64,000 nucleotides of DNA from Phorcus lineatus (Eukaryota; Mollusca; Gastropoda; Trochida; Trochidae): the NCBI GenBank assembly GCA_921293015.1, contig OV121094.1, positions 36,578,054-36,642,053 on the forward strand, read 5' to 3'. This document shows positions 22,590-36,572 of this stretch, one piece after another. Under the pieces are notes generated by a model that was not told the DNA's origin, ran no database searches, and saw nothing but the letters and a program-made list of their open reading frames with translations. Position numbers and translations under genes: made by a program. Each line of letters begins with the position of its first letter. The first letter of the stretch is position 1.

Positions 22590-25500
22590 TTGTATATGCA
22601 CTCATGTAAATTGACACAAATGACATGATTGTAAACTTTGACACCATACAGAATAATTAGGAAAGTGTTTTCTCGTACTTTCAAAGAGATTACATGCTAC
22701 ATTGCTACAATGCTTTGAGTCATCTTTTTCGACAGTCTTCAGCAAATTATGTAATGAAATTTGCATTAGGAAATCTTTGGCATCTTGCTCCAGAGAACAT
22801 ATAATCATATCATGTGGCCTTCTACTGTTACAAACACCCCTTGGCTTGCAATTGCTAATCAAGAAAGTTTTTACTTAGTTCAGAAAGGGCAGCAAGGATT
22901 TGATTACTTTAGATAACTATACATTAATTATGCGTGTTATTTTCTCATATTTGGTAGGAATTTGTTATATCCAACATTAATATTAATATTTAAGACATGC
23001 CGAGGTTAGCTTGAATAGAATGACGAAATCATCATTATCCTGATTATGCCCACAAGATATTCTATGACCAAAAAAAGTTGAATGTAGTAAATGAAAAAGG
23101 AAGAGATGCTTAGCTTTTCCACAGGAGAGGTTCCCTATTGAATGATTCTATATCACTATTAAAATGGACAGAGCTTTTGACAGTGTTGTGGATTGTGACT
23201 CAGACACAATGCACGTGGTCTGGCATTATAGAAAGAAATCGTCATTGAAGGAAGAACTAATTAGCCAAACTATTTTCAAATGTGCTCCCGTTTTGTGGTG
23301 ATATCATTACATAGTTAACAGTGTTAGTTGCTTATTATTTTAGTTAGTACCTTACTCATTTCATTAATCCTCTTCTGCTCCTAGAGATCGTCAACAAGCC
23401 GATACTAACCCAGTGCTATGTTTGACCCCATGAAAAGACACAGTTCTAACACAACACTCTAGGAATTCCACTGTGACGACTTTACAATACGTACATATGA
23501 TAACAAAAATAGTTCAAAGAGATTACAATGATTTATTCCTTTATGGTTCGTAAACACTCTTGGGCAATCCTTATTATGTAAATAACTTGACATCTCTTTT
23601 GCAACACCTTTCAATCAGCAGTTTAAATCTATTCTGTCATCATTAATTGTCAACTGGGAACCCATATCCTTCATATATATCCCAGTGTGCTAATTTGTTC
23701 CTTTAATCAACGTTTGCTTTCACTTTTGATGAATGTTGTACATGTAGCTACTTGTACCTTTTAGAAATCACATTACACTCACACAAAATAAATTGTTTGT
23801 TCCCACGGTTATTCGGATCCCCTATGCCAACATCGATAATCATTTATTTTTCATGAGTGTAAACAACAAACACATGAAAGACATTTGTATTTTAGGTGCA
23901 TAAAAGGTCTGCCTTCCTTTTTCAATATTTTGCAACAACTTCAATGTGTTTGTGATATTGGTCCATGTAAGGAAAAGAAAACTAATTTCCCAGAGGGGAA
24001 CGTTAGTGGCCAAACCTTTCTAAATGTATTTGTATATATTTGTATTGAAGATTCTGCACATGGAATTACAGTTAGTTCTTGAAATAGACTGAAGTTTAAG
24101 TTTTTGAAGTACAGGTAAGACAGTCAAACATCGATAATGTTTGACACGAGATATTAAGATTATCGTTTTATCATGTGAATAAGATGTCGCCTCAATTAGT
24201 CAGTTATTCCTATGCTTTTCAATGTTGAAAACGTAAAAGTAGTCGGTAAATATATGGCTTTTGAAATCTTTACCAGGGAGCCATCAACAGTACATTTTAA
24301 TGACTAAATTGAAATGGTATTATGTAAACCAGAGCTTTCAATGATTTTTTCCACTTGCGAACTGTGAAATAAGATACTAATCTCACTAGGTAAAGAGTTT
24401 AAAATCCTTATTGGCCTTGAACATAAATCTTTAAAAGAATTCAGGGATCATTTTCAATGAAGAAAATAATCCTCGTTGTGTGGTGCTAATGATCACACAT
24501 CTGGTGAGAACAAATCATTTCTGCTTTCTCTGGCTTTGTGTTCCACAGAGAAAATAATAGGGCTTTAGAATGTAGCCATCTACAATTGCTGAGGATATAT
24601 CAGCATTAAAGTTGTTCATGACAAAATCAATTCAACAATTAATTTCAAATTAATATCAAATTCAACTTAATTCTTTACTAAAAAAACTTCTCCTTGACAA
24701 CATTATTCACAGTTATCCGTTAATGCATCTTGTTATGCCCGTAAGTGCATTTTTAAAAAGTCTCTTTTAAAAGAGTAATTCAAATAATGTTCTTCTTTTT
24801 GAACCATTGCAAATTTCTTTAGATGCTGAATATTGCACTATTTTCTAGACTCGCAAATAAGATAAAAATATTATTTTATCTTTATTCCTAGATCTTTAAA
24901 AATTAATATTTACAAAAACTCTATTTTCGGAGCTATTTCTTACAACCTGTTTCTTTAACTTGTAATTTCTTCAGTTTTAACATTTTCTTTTCTGATATTT
25001 GATACAACATGATTGATGAGAAAAACATATAGTTTATTCCTAAAATATTTGTTTCCGCCAAGGGATTTGTTCTAAAAAAGATTTAGATGATTTTTTAAAC
25101 TGGTATCTTCATTTGGCAAATCTTAGATGCACCATAGTTTAACAACTTTGGACTCTTTTTTTAAATCTTGCAAACAAAGATTTTACAAAGCATCCCTATC
25201 AATATGTTCCGAAAACTATGACGATGAAACATAACCCATCTGTCATTATTTTATTTATTTTTCAGCAAAGCATTGAAATATCTTTTTTTGGTTAGATTAT
25301 TGAACAATGATACCTTCCGATACCTGTAAGATATACGACACCATTAAAACTGTATGAGGATCAAATGCTTTCAAATCTTTAGCTCATATAAAAAATCATA
25401 TCTAAACATCAAATTTTCAACATAATTTTATAAAAGATTACAAAAAGCACTAGCAATATCTAGATCACCAGGAACTACAATTTAAGATTGCATATAACTA

Positions 25501-28500
25501 GAAATGAAATTGATAAATATAAAATAAGCTATGCTTTGTGCAATTGTGCCGACAGCTGTTTGCTTGCCATATGGATCAGTAATTCAGTAGATGGAGTTGG
25601 AGATGATTTCCTCCCAGGCGATGATTTGTTTTTCCCTTTCATTAATTTAATGGAATTATTTGAAATAAACAAAGGAGACACCTTTTTAGAATAACCATTT
25701 TAAACGAAACAAAACCATCTTCCCTCTTAAAGTTCTGATTACAATTTTATAACAATTTCTTAAATAACAAATAATATGACGAGAAGAAATAAGATGAAAC
25801 AACAGATATTACAATTAATAGACGTCCGTGTTTGGTTCATGACTGGTACGCAAAGTTAATAATTTGCTGCAACAGCAAGTGAGAGGCTCAAACATACGAA
25901 GCAGCAAATTTCTCTGCAGTGCATAAATCCTACAAGTTTCACTGGCTAGTTTAAGGTTTGTAGTATTTTGTACTTACTCATGAGTGAAGCACCCTCATTG
26001 GTGATTAGGTGCAATATATATGTTTTTCATGAAATTATGCATTAAAGCAAATGTATGAAAGATGTAATATTCCAATTTGCTTAAGCTTATATTGCCTTGT
26101 CATTCTGTAAGTGCCCCTGTAATATTTGTGATAGCTCATGTGCTTAATTGAAAACGAAAATTGATACCACTTGTATATTTGTCCGAACTATCTCACAATA
26201 GTCTCATGCTGTGTTTTTAAGCAAGACATTTGATTCTCGTTTCTCGTAGCTATACCAAAATCCAGCGTATTCTCCATTGACGTTTAACAATTGAATACAT
26301 ATTTGTATAGCGTTAACACCTTAGCAGTCCAGCATTCACTGTCATAGACCTAAATGCCATTGTTTATGTCACCTAGCAATGGCAAATTTTAAATCTTATA
26401 ATTTTGAAAAAAAAGACTGCCAATGACATGAGATTTTTGAAAACTTGTAATTATTTGTATTCGTAAGAAATTAGCCTTTTTTACCCTATAAAAATGAGAG
26501 CAAACGAACATGAGAAGGAACATCAATACTTCATTAGAGTACATTGTCTTTGTTGCTTATATAATATAACCACACTCTTTTAGAAATGAATATCCTCTTA
26601 CTGATATCTTTATATCAAAATCCACAAGTTTTAAGTGCACTTCAGTTTTATATCTAAAGATTGAATTTAATAAGTTAAAACTCCAAAATTTATCAACAAT
26701 TTACCTTTACATTAATTGTTCTTGTACCTTTTCTTTCTTAAAACGTAGGATATACCAGGCATCGACCTGTTTTGTTCAGTGTGTTAGAGTGTTTTAATAA
26801 TCATCTGTTTCATCTTCCAATTATTCTATTTTTCACAATGAAATGATTATGTCATAGACCATCCATAGTATAAGCATAAAAGGGTAGGTGTCAAATTGCC
26901 AGGTTTATTAATCAAAAGGGAATTTTTCAATCCACTTCAAGAACATTTAAAGTGTTACGAACGTTACAATATCGCCATTACAATATTATTTGACACAGTA
27001 ACTAAATAATTTAGTTCATGTATATCTGTATATGAAACCCCCCTTATTACCCAATGCTTAGTGAGCGTCTGTCATTCTACTGTTAGAAGGCAATAAACTT
27101 CCCTATCATTTAAATCGTGAAACGTTAATGGTATCTTAGTTCTTTCTATAACATCTAACGTAACTTTGGTCAACAGAAAAACCTATGTGTCGCCACATTT
27201 GACTATACAAAGCATGCTATTGAAAATTGAAATGATAGCAATGTCTTGTCAGAGGAAATTGTCACACTCAGGTAGACCTTAGAGGCTTAAAATCTATTAT
27301 CAACTTATGCGGAAATAACGTGACAAATAGCGATTGCTGCTATTCCCAGAAACGCTCATTTAGCCGGTACATGTCGGTAAAAGTAGACAGTTGAAAGCTC
27401 TTCATTTCAGAAGTTTTAGAAACTTTGAAGTCTTTGTTGTTTTTGTATTGAGCTCATGAACTTAAGAACACCAAGTTTTAGGGACACTTGTATAGAAATA
27501 TATAAGTATAAAAATGTCCTGGTTCAAGCATTTTAAGTGCTACATTTCATTGAATCAAATGTATAAATATATAAATACAATGTGCAATTTAGTGTTCATA
27601 CACATGTGAAGAGGAGTCAAATTAATAATTCTCTGGCATCACTAGTACTGATTTTAACATATTTCTTACACCGTGACTGCTTAGCGTTAAACATAGTTTT
27701 AATCAAGACAATAAAGTCAAGTTATTGTGTTAAAAATGTTTACCCATTCATACAGAATAGATTTGTAACTTTAATACTCTAATTAAGTTCAAATATATAT
27801 AATTCACAGAGTTCGACTTCTTGCATTTAATGACAAAATCATGTTCGTGACAGGGCTGCCAAAAAAAACATGTCACATAAGATAAGATTGAATAATTAAT
27901 ACAAACTCAAAACTTGTCCTAGAATTACTTAAGGTAAAACTGAAGCAAATAATGAGTAATAAACAGGGATCTTAAGGTACCTGAATTTTTCTTTTACAAA
28001 TTTTGTCAAATTAAATAAACTTTAGCAAGGTGGCAACAATGATTTTTTTTAAATCAGTTTATCACAATAAATTTTTCCTTGGTCATCTTACAAGTCATCA
28101 CTAATAATTAGATACAGCTCCGAACAAAACAATAAGATAAGTTGTCAATATGACACATAATGAATATAAGCTGAGAAAGGTTTCGAGCTTTCCAGGGAAT
28201 ACCGTTTGTTAAATTGAGTTTTCAATTTGCAGGCAACTATGCCGCGCAAGACATATTTTAGTTCCTGTCACCTATACTCGTTAAAAATTTGCTAATGCAA
28301 TAGATTAACAAAGCGTTGCAATGGGCTATTTGAATACCTGATAACTGTTCCGATGAATTTGATGTCATGGCGAATAGAACAGTTTAAGAAGTGTCCTAAC
28401 CATGGTGAATACTTTCCGAACCAAACATTTAGACATATCATCAAGATCTCAATATTTACTTATATAATCACTTTAGAGTTACCAATGTTCAGAAAACTGG

Positions 28501-31500
28501 ACTACTTGGTTGTGTCTCGTTGTTAAAAGATACAATGTTAAGTTATTTGGTGCTTCGTACTTTTTCAGACCTGAGCGTCAACAGTTACATTGAAAGAAAT
28601 CATTTGCCAATTTCTTTCTTAAATGAATTACTTGTACCTCCCAGACACGAATCGATTTTAAAAATTACCGACAACTAACAATTTATTATTTAGAGGAAAC
28701 GACGAAAATATACTGATTAGGAAAATTTAAAAAGATTGCAGAAGGGCGTAATATTGCGTCAGTTCGGACAACCGCAAATGGTGCCCCCCGCTCGGTCAGT
28801 TTGTCCTTACCTTAATAGCTTCTTATCCTTGATAAGGATGCTTATGTTAACAACTACCTATGCTTATGAATCTTATAGAAGTAGAAATATTTGTTCTACT
28901 TCGAAGTTTGGTTTGTGATGTAATGTTTCATGGCATTTATTTTCTCTAATGCGTTTTTCTCTTCTTTAACTTTAGTCTTGTTATCATCGAGCGAGTGCTA
29001 TGAATATTGTGTGACGTCAATAGTGTATTTGAACACGTTGTGATGTCTTATAAGTGTTTTATTCAAAGATTTATTGCAAAATTAAGTATTCAAATAATGA
29101 CGCCAATTTTTTTCTACTTAACGCACTTAAATGGAAATATACATTTCAATAAGGCACAAAAGCATAGAGCAGATTATTTTCAAACATTTGGCAGAAAAAA
29201 AATTACCCTTTTCCATTTCAATAGGAGAAAAATGTACTTTCAGTTATGTTGACTGTTTTACAAACAAGAGAAACGAGAGCTCACCATGTATGAACTATAC
29301 TTGTGAAGAATAAAAGCTATTCAACACCTAACTTGGCTAACAATGAAATAGAAATTAACATCAAAAGCAAGCTAGAGTTTATTTCAAGCTAAATCTCAAC
29401 AAGGCACAGACAAATAAAGTGCCTTGGAATAAAAGAACGGACCCTTTCACAGCGATATAGCTTCTTCATCACGCTTTGAAATAAACACTTAAAAGATATG
29501 TTATAAAATGTAAAAACATCACTGTGAACCGATGATATTGGAAACAGATGAATGCTTGTTTCTGTTATGTTGAAGTTTATTTATAAAATACATTTATCAT
29601 CATTAAAAGGAGGCACTTTGCTCGATTACTGAACATACAGGTAATCTGACGTAAACATATTTACATTGTATATATGTCATCATTGCTTATCACATATCCC
29701 CCGTGCGTTGAAATGTCAAGAAACTCTACACCATGTTCTGTTTGTTTCTTTAAATACATGTAAAACTTTATTTTTCAGGGACTTTAAAATTTTCACAATA
29801 TCTGTTTTACATGCACATTTATATTGATTAGTGAAAACAAAGTCTTTGTCAACTTAATATGTGAGGAAGTAAGTAGATGTTATTGACCATGTAAATATTA
29901 GATTAGAAACACGTGTATTTAATACGTTTTCTGACTTGTTTACGTAAAGACATCAATATTACAACAACATAATAATATAACTATATTACACAAAAAGGAA
30001 AAAGTTTAAAGACCTAATCAGATATACTTTTCAACCAATATGGAACAAAACAAATGTGAACATTAACAACTAGACAATAGATAAAAAGCATGTCAAAATC
30101 TAGAATTGCTTTAATAAATGATATAATTAATAGTAATTAATTAGTAAAATTCAGTATTAGAATAGAGAAAAAAGATGATTCGCCCTATGTTCTTCACGAT
30201 AATGCCACCAAAGGTGTTCTTTGAATTTACAATGTACTGCAAGAACCAGTTAATAGTATGGTTTAACACAAATATAAGGAAAAGTGAGAAAGTGACCTTG
30301 AATGGTCAATAACTTAAGGTTAATGGAATCAAATGAATCAAGTGCCCTTTATTTCTAAACTTAATTCATAATCAAGATGGTTTCAATACTCAATCCTACA
30401 TAGAATGTTCCTGATAAATGATCTTCTACATCAGATGAAAATAAATGCAGGAAGATAAAGCGACCATAAGTATCGTCTTATTCGATTGTCATATTATAGA
30501 AAACTATATGAAGCTAAGTTAAAGAATGGATAGGAATAGGTACGAAAAACAACAAAAACTTTTCAAAACGAAATATTTGGATATCCCGAATACAGACATA
30601 GAGTACTCAACATTATTACCGTTAAGTACATCATCTTATAACAAATTTTACATATATCAAGAATGAGTTAACGAAAACATAAAACACTGAAAAATTCAAC
30701 GCTTTAACTACTCAAATTGTATCCCTTTTTAGTTAACCTGCCACTAACTAAAGAACCAAGGCTAATATCGTAGTGCTATAGCTTTATAAAAGTGGAACTA
30801 AAACTGATGGTTTTAATTGGATAAATAGTATATGTTATATATATTGTATTGCATGATGTTATCAATTTCTGATAAGAAGAGTTTATTGTTGTTTTTTGCA
30901 TATGTGTGTTTTATATGTAACTGTTATATCCACTTAGCACCAAATATGATTTAAAAAATATAACAACAATATATTTGAGTCTGTTATCACACATACATGC
31001 ACGATATTTTTTCTGATAACCAACTGGTTAAAACGGTTTTTAAAAATGTGCCTTCGTGTCATAATGATGTTATTATTTGATAATTATATGATACAAAAGG
31101 GAGATATATAAATTGTCTGTTCGTCAATCAGTCAACAATACTAGAGTTTCTGACTTACTTACTTACTTACTTTTTCTTACATAATAGTTGGTCAGTAAAT
31201 ACCAAGATCTAACATGTCATCAGGTTTGGAATACAACAGCATTATTGCTTTTGTTTTCGTGCTACATTCAAGGAATCACTATAACAGACATAGATAGATC
31301 TGCGAAAAACTAATTTATATCCATTGTAACAAATTTATGCGTAAATATGAGTGTGAAGAAATACATTTTGTTATTCAGAGGCTCTACGTAAACAAAGTTT
31401 TTTCATATCGAAAGAAATATTTTTGCTTTTAACTTATTGACTTTTCTGTATCTTTCCGGACCATGCGTCATTAGATGCATTGATAAAGTAACAAAGTTGA

Positions 31501-31880
31501 GTATACAACTTGTAAACAACAAAAGAAAATTTTGTCTTAGTTTTTGAAAACAAAAACTTGTTTTCATCTTTGTCCTAATTGTGTTAGTGATTATGTCTCT
31601 TATAATAATAGTTTCAGTTGATGTGTTCATTTCATTTTTGTCTCAGATGTTGAATATGTTCAGATCTTTTTATAATTTCACGAATTATATCCCCCTTTTA
31701 GTCCCTTAACATGTTGTGATGTGAATTCTTTTTACTTGATGTGAAGGAATATTTGGCAAAAATTTATGTAGTTACTTATATAAATAATGTGACTGATGAT
31801 ACTTGTGGTTGGATATAATAAAAATTAATTATTAATAATCCAAGGTATTGCAAACCTTGTTAAACTAAAATAGGCTTTAC
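22590..31880. repeat. Degenerate tandem unit 2
   Basis: This is the most complete and least interrupted unit: alpha 22590-23255, beta 23480-23770, gamma 24880-25040, delta 25290-25480, epsilon 25530-25650, zeta 25790-25960, eta 27800-28280, theta 28900-29060, iota 29130-29500, kappa 29520-29800. Alpha to kappa is about 7 kb, and subtracting the known insertions from unit 1 gives a similar value. A beta-gamma spacer match (24430-24620) recurs at 49700-49930. In 29830-31880 I see nothing beyond a short (CTTA)n run at 31155-31172. Open frames of 60-86 codons here have no recognisable domains. Confidence 0.65.
25530..25650 (-). pseudogene. Paralogue of the possible exon at 15144 (block epsilon, unit 2)
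   Basis: The minus-strand reading 'EEIISNSIY', stop, 'ITDPYGKQTAVGTIA' lines up residue for residue with the unit-1 frame. The internal TGA shows it is not translated as such. A 68-codon plus-strand frame over the same DNA has no counterpart in unit 1 and is probably chance. Confidence 0.3.
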
Positions 31881-32064
31881 GTGGTGAGGTGAGGTTATTT
31901 GGGGTTTAATGCCGATTTCAAGAATATTTCAAGGTGAGGTGATTTGGGGTTTAATAGCGATTTCAAGAGTATTTCATGTATATATCGGGGCTGTTAGTAT
32001 CATTGCAGGGAGAAAACTCGTAACACCATTATGGCTATGCAATACGGTGAAACCTACGAGTATC
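31881..32064 (-). mobile_element. 3' part of a tRNA-derived SINE with duplicated tail module
   Basis: On the minus strand the copy ends in a (CCTCA)n-type tail preceded by the module GAAAT..T..TTGAAATCG...TTAAACCCCAAAT. That module is present twice in tandem (31893-31930 and 31934-31975). The body matches the fuller copy at 42213-42480 (GGAG..AA.C.CG.AACACCA and GCTATGCA). The tRNA-like head is missing. Confidence 0.65.
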
Positions 32065-32142
32065 GAAAAGAAAAAGTTCGTACTCTTTAACTCTTGGAAA
32101 TCTTATGTGACAAGGTTAAATTTATCTCAATCATTCAACAGT

Positions 32143-32484
32143 CATCCTGCTGCATCAGCGTAATTCATCAGCGTAATTGAATCCGCTGATCCAGCTTCTT
32201 CCATATACTCTGATATCCTTTAGGTCAAAAGCCTCGAATCGCTAGCCTTCTAACCAGCCAATGAGACGACTCGAATCCAGCAACAGCGGTACAACCCGGA
32301 TGGAAAATTCAAGAGAGTAGCTCCAAGCTCCATGGATAACGACATTTCATTGGCTGACACATTAACAGGTGAGCACCGCCACGAACACCAAGCCGCGCCA
32401 GCCGTAAGAGGGATTTGGCTCAGAGATCATGGTGTAAGGAAAACTCTCCATCAGCGGATTCAATTACACTGACGAAGCAGGATG
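32143..32484. mobile_element. MITE with CATCCTGCT terminal inverted repeats, copy 1
   Basis: CATCCTGCTGCATCAGCG at the left end and CGAAGCAGGATG at the right end form inverted termini. They extend inward with a long internal match (GTAATTGAATCCGCTGAT at about 32172-32191 against its reverse complement at 32453-32470). The centre (CTTCTAACCAGCCAATGAGA, CAGCAACAGCGG, AACCCGGAT) recurs at 63372-63673. The element is non-coding and its superfamily was not identified. Confidence 0.75.
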
Positions 32485-33204
32485 TTAAACAGTTTTCCGT
32501 CTCAATTTCTAAAAGAGCTACTTTTTTCTAGGATTACACCAGGGTACTAAAAAAACCTTTGATTTGGAAAGGATCATACATTTGCTGTACTGATGGGCTG
32601 GATATGGAACTTGTATACAACATTAAACTTACCATGAATACAATGAAGAAGTCATTTTGACATTTCATGATGCTTCATTGCCTTAACGAATGTTGATTTA
32701 TTTGAAGATGTTTCAGAGCAATTAATAATTTCCAGTTAAAGAGGTCTGAAAGGTATAAAGTTTGAATAAAATTGAATGTCTTCCAAAACTAAGCTATTAA
32801 ACAAGTCTTAGATATTAGTAAAAGACTCAATTATTGATCATTTACTAAATTCCACTTCTGTTCTTTCAGTGAAATATAATGTAAAGGTCAGGTAATTTTA
32901 GGCACTTGAATTACCATGTAAGGTTTTTTAATAGAAAGGGCAAGATATATTTCACTGGTTCATTTATCACCTGAGAAGTGGTGACTCACGATACATGTAC
33001 CTGATAAACTCACCACCTGTATGGTCGGTTACTTATCTAAAACATTTCTTGCAAGATTATTTCATATTAAATTAAGCCGCTCTTATTTTAATAGTGATGA
33101 TACCCATATAGTATACGACACATCACTTCAATTAATTTGGATTTTAGCATCATGTAATTGATTGTAGGTCCAAATGATTCGCTATGTTGGAAGTGTTAAA
33201 AATG

Positions 33205-33232
33205 TATATAAGGGCACCTCGTTCTGTAGTCA
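33205..33232 (+). promoter_or_regulatory. Candidate TATA box and initiator
   Basis: TATATAAG at 33205-33212 lies 27 bp upstream of the A of TCAGAAT (A at 33232), which is the textbook spacing for a TATA/initiator core promoter. The downstream 100 bases are slightly GC-richer. No open frame or splice signal supports a transcript, so this may be chance in AT-rich DNA. Confidence 0.2.
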
Positions 33233-35270
33233 GAATCGTGTTCGTGGGCGAAATATAACAGAAACAACATACAGAGAGGAGACACTAATTTATCATCCAA
33301 AACTGTGTTCCACAGGGCCCGGGGATATCGCTTGTGGAAGATAGAGATATCGTTTTGATAGTAGATTTTGAACAATGCCCTATTACAGTCAAGTTCATGA
33401 CATCACAATTGTTTTACATTGTCAAGTAATGATGTTGTCAAGACAATGTTGTGACATCACTCCACTGAGAGTCTAAGAGTAGTGCAGTGTTCAGAAAATC
33501 ACATTTTTCACGGAATCGAAATGAAAAATGATTTTCGATGATAAATAGAATCTCACCCTCGTGTCTTCTGATATCAAATATATCAACACTCGTTGATAAA
33601 AGTTTTTGAAAGCTTTATAAGAAAAGTGTTCATGAAGTGTTGCCATATAAATGTCAGTGAATGCTGTACATACTGCTTTCTAAAATCTGAAATGAGATTT
33701 AAGTTTATATCTCTATTCCAAGAAATACAAAAATGAATATTTACATACACTCTATTTCATATGAACCATCTGTTTATTTAGAAGTTGTAATTTTTTAAAT
33801 CTTCAAAACATTTTGATTTCTAATATAAGATAGTATTTGATATCAGAAGCATCAAAATTGATGAGATACATATTAAAGATTGTTTTTAAAATATAACTAA
33901 TTTACGTCCATGAGTTTTTCTGGGTTTTTTCATAGAATTCGAATCACTTCAAAATTCGTTGTGAAATCTTTTTTTTTAGGAAAATGGAAAATGTCATCCT
34001 ATCAATATATTCAGAGACAAAATCTATGAAAAAAACATTATTATGTTAATATTCAGATAGTTAGATGTGGTAAAATTATCGAATATTCACACATTTCTGG
34101 TACCCCCTGGTCGTTTGTCACTTTTTAAAAAGCCATTTAATCAGAATTAAATCGGAACTTTATAAATGTAAGATATCCGAAACTTTTAAAACTATATGAT
34201 GATCAAACGAATCCAAATCGTTCGGTCATGTAAAACATCATTTTTCATTAAAACATCATGTAAAACATTTTTCAATATGTTTTCATAAAAGATTTCTAAA
34301 AGCATTGAAAATATCTAGATCATCAGGAACTGCATTTTGAGTTGAGTCGGATATCACTAAAATCTAAATGATACATGTAAGTATACAATATATTGTGGAG
34401 GATGCCATTGCGCTGACAGTAGTATAAGTAACTATTTCTTGAAATTGATTCACAAGTACTTCAGGCAGTGTATTGATTTACCATTAATTGAAACACACAC
34501 ATTACCAGAGAGAAACGCGAGAAAGGGATATATATTTTTAAAGAATTAACTGGGAAACTTATCTTGCCATTTTATTTTCAGAAAAAAAACTGTTCTTAAG
34601 ATATCAACCCGGAGGCACACTCTGAAAATAGTGAAACATCAACTACGTATATGACGTTGAATTAGAACAAAACCCTATTAGTGTGTATAGTTTCTGTGCA
34701 AAAATGTTTTCATTAACTTTATACGTAGTGTAAATATCATCATTTTACCATGATATTGTGGTCAATTAAGTTTTATTTATCTAACTATCATTATTTATTC
34801 ACACAATAGTTCGAAAACTGAACTCATTCTATTACAGAAACAATCTTTGAAATGATTTGTATAACAGTGAGGTGAAACATGCAATAAATTAGTCATTGTA
34901 AAAGGTTATATACAGTTAATTCTTTAGATTCACATTCACATGAACATTTTAACCTAAATACTATTTACCAATATTTTTTTGCAGAATTGTTAGCAAACAC
35001 GTGTTCGAATAATACTTTACAATTTTCTATTTAAGCTAGACAAACATTGAGTTGTTATAAACCTGCCGCCTCTCCGCCGTTGTTTCCCTTCTTGTTCAAT
35101 GCCTTTTATCCCTTTATGAAAACAAGTGTCTTTAAGGTCGTTGTATTTTTTTACTTATATGTATGACGCATATAACACGTACGTGTAGGGTTTTATCCAT
35201 GGCAGTCTCTAATAATGTAATACCAATGCAATCGACTTAATTGTAATCAACATATCCCATAACACAAACC

Positions 35271-35482
35271 GTTCGGCTGCGGCTTAAGAGCCCCGTGGTT
35301 TGAATCCCGCAAAGGGCTCGGAAACTTTGACTGCAATAGAGAACTGTTCCACGCGCAGTTTAAGTGCAATGCTACACTGAATTTCAACGCCGTACCACCC
35401 ATGGTTCACTAGTTCCAGCCGATGCTCACAGGTGCATAACCACAATGATGTCCCTGCAATAATACTAGCCGTGGTTTGTTGG
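35271..35482 (+). mobile_element. tRNA-derived SINE, plus orientation
   Basis: The head contains a B-box-like GTGGTTTGAATCCCGC at about 35296-35311. It is followed by the family body CTCGG.AACTTT...GCA.TAGAGAACTGTTC.ACGCGCAGT and a region ending GCAATAATACTAGCCG. The same body is present at 40425-40600 (plus) and in reverse at 42213-42480. The (CCTCA)n tail is not preserved here. Confidence 0.7.
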
Positions 35483-35665
35483 AGTCATATAAGCCAAACT
35501 TAATCAATGGTGTAATTTGATCGCGAAGTATCGGCTGTTACCATAAGACACATTTTAAAGCTTATTGTTATTTTACAGTGACAATAAGCATGTAGAACGT
35601 CGCAATTATTATCGAAAATCGGACAGTGGCGCAAATACGCAAACTTAATTTTTTGAGACTCATAT

Positions 35666-35830
35666 TTTATAAGGCTGTTTTTAGATTTTCATGGAGACTC
35701 ATCTTAAACAGCCAGGAGGGCAGTCAGGAGTTGATAGTGTTTGTTGGGATATATAATTAGTATACATGTATATTAGACGCGATATCTACACCTCTGTGAA
35801 TTTATAAGGCTGTTTTTAGATGTTCATGGA
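35666..35830. repeat. 30-bp direct repeat, 105 bp apart
   Basis: TTTATAAGGCTGTTTTTAGA plus TTTTCATGGA at 35666-35695 is repeated at 35801-35830 with one mismatch. The flanks do not match, so this may be a remnant of a deleted insertion or a local duplication. Confidence 0.7.
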
Positions 35831-36362
35831 AAACCAGTACTTGTCATACATGTATATATGTCTATTGGACATGAAAAGTTAAGCTTGTTTGATTTTTTAT
35901 CACCATATATGACATTTAGGTTTAGGTATCAATGGTAAATAATATGTTATGAAAACGCGAAGTGGCTGTTTAAGTTTGGTGTGCCTTTAAATCAAATACC
36001 CTCGAACGCAAAAATTAGTTACATTCAATAGTTATACATGCCCTTTATATAGTGATGAATTGTAACATTGTTATAATCGTGACCACAGTATGTTCAATAC
36101 TAGGCGAGTTGGATAGCTGACGGTATGATCCGTGTTGTCTGCGTTGCCTGACTCTTAGGGAAGGATTTGGAATCCTTTGAAGGACTCAATCTGAAACAGT
36201 AAAAGAGCTGATAATAATGCACAAAGTGTGATAAGACTATGATAATTAAATTAAAGATATCAAAACGAGGTTATTCAGGTTATAAACTCTTCGAGATATC
36301 GCTGGAAATATTATATAAGTTGAATTGTTTCAGTGTTCAGTTCTAGAAGTTGGTAGTATAAG

Positions 36363-36572
36363 GACGACAATGATATATGGAAAAACAATTTCTTTATTAC
36401 ACAATGGCGACGTTTCGGTATCGATTTTTATACCGTTTCGGTATAGATCTTTATACCGTTTCGGTATAGATCTTTCAACCGTTTCGGTATAGATCTTTAT
36501 ACCGTTTCGGTATAGATCGAAGTGTCGCCATTGTGTAATAAAGAAGTTGGATATCCATATATCATTGTCGTC
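36363..36572. mobile_element. Foldback element with 23-bp tandem repeats in the loop
   Basis: The arms begin GACGACAATGATATATGG and end CCATATATCATTGTCGTC. Inner arm parts TTCTTTATTACACAATGGCG and its complement (ending at about 36545) also pair, giving arms of about 50 bp with a small bulge. Between them are almost five units of a 23-bp repeat (GTTTCGGTATAGATCTTTAT plus ACC) at 36411-36520, and each unit is itself nearly palindromic (GGTATAGATCTTTATACC). The whole 210 bp could fold into a cruciform. It has no coding capacity and no second copy in the window. Confidence 0.8.

Noticed and set aside
26470..26500. TATA-like CTATAAAAATGAGAG
   Set aside because: No initiator at the right distance and no transcript evidence. 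Such words are frequent in AT-rich DNA.
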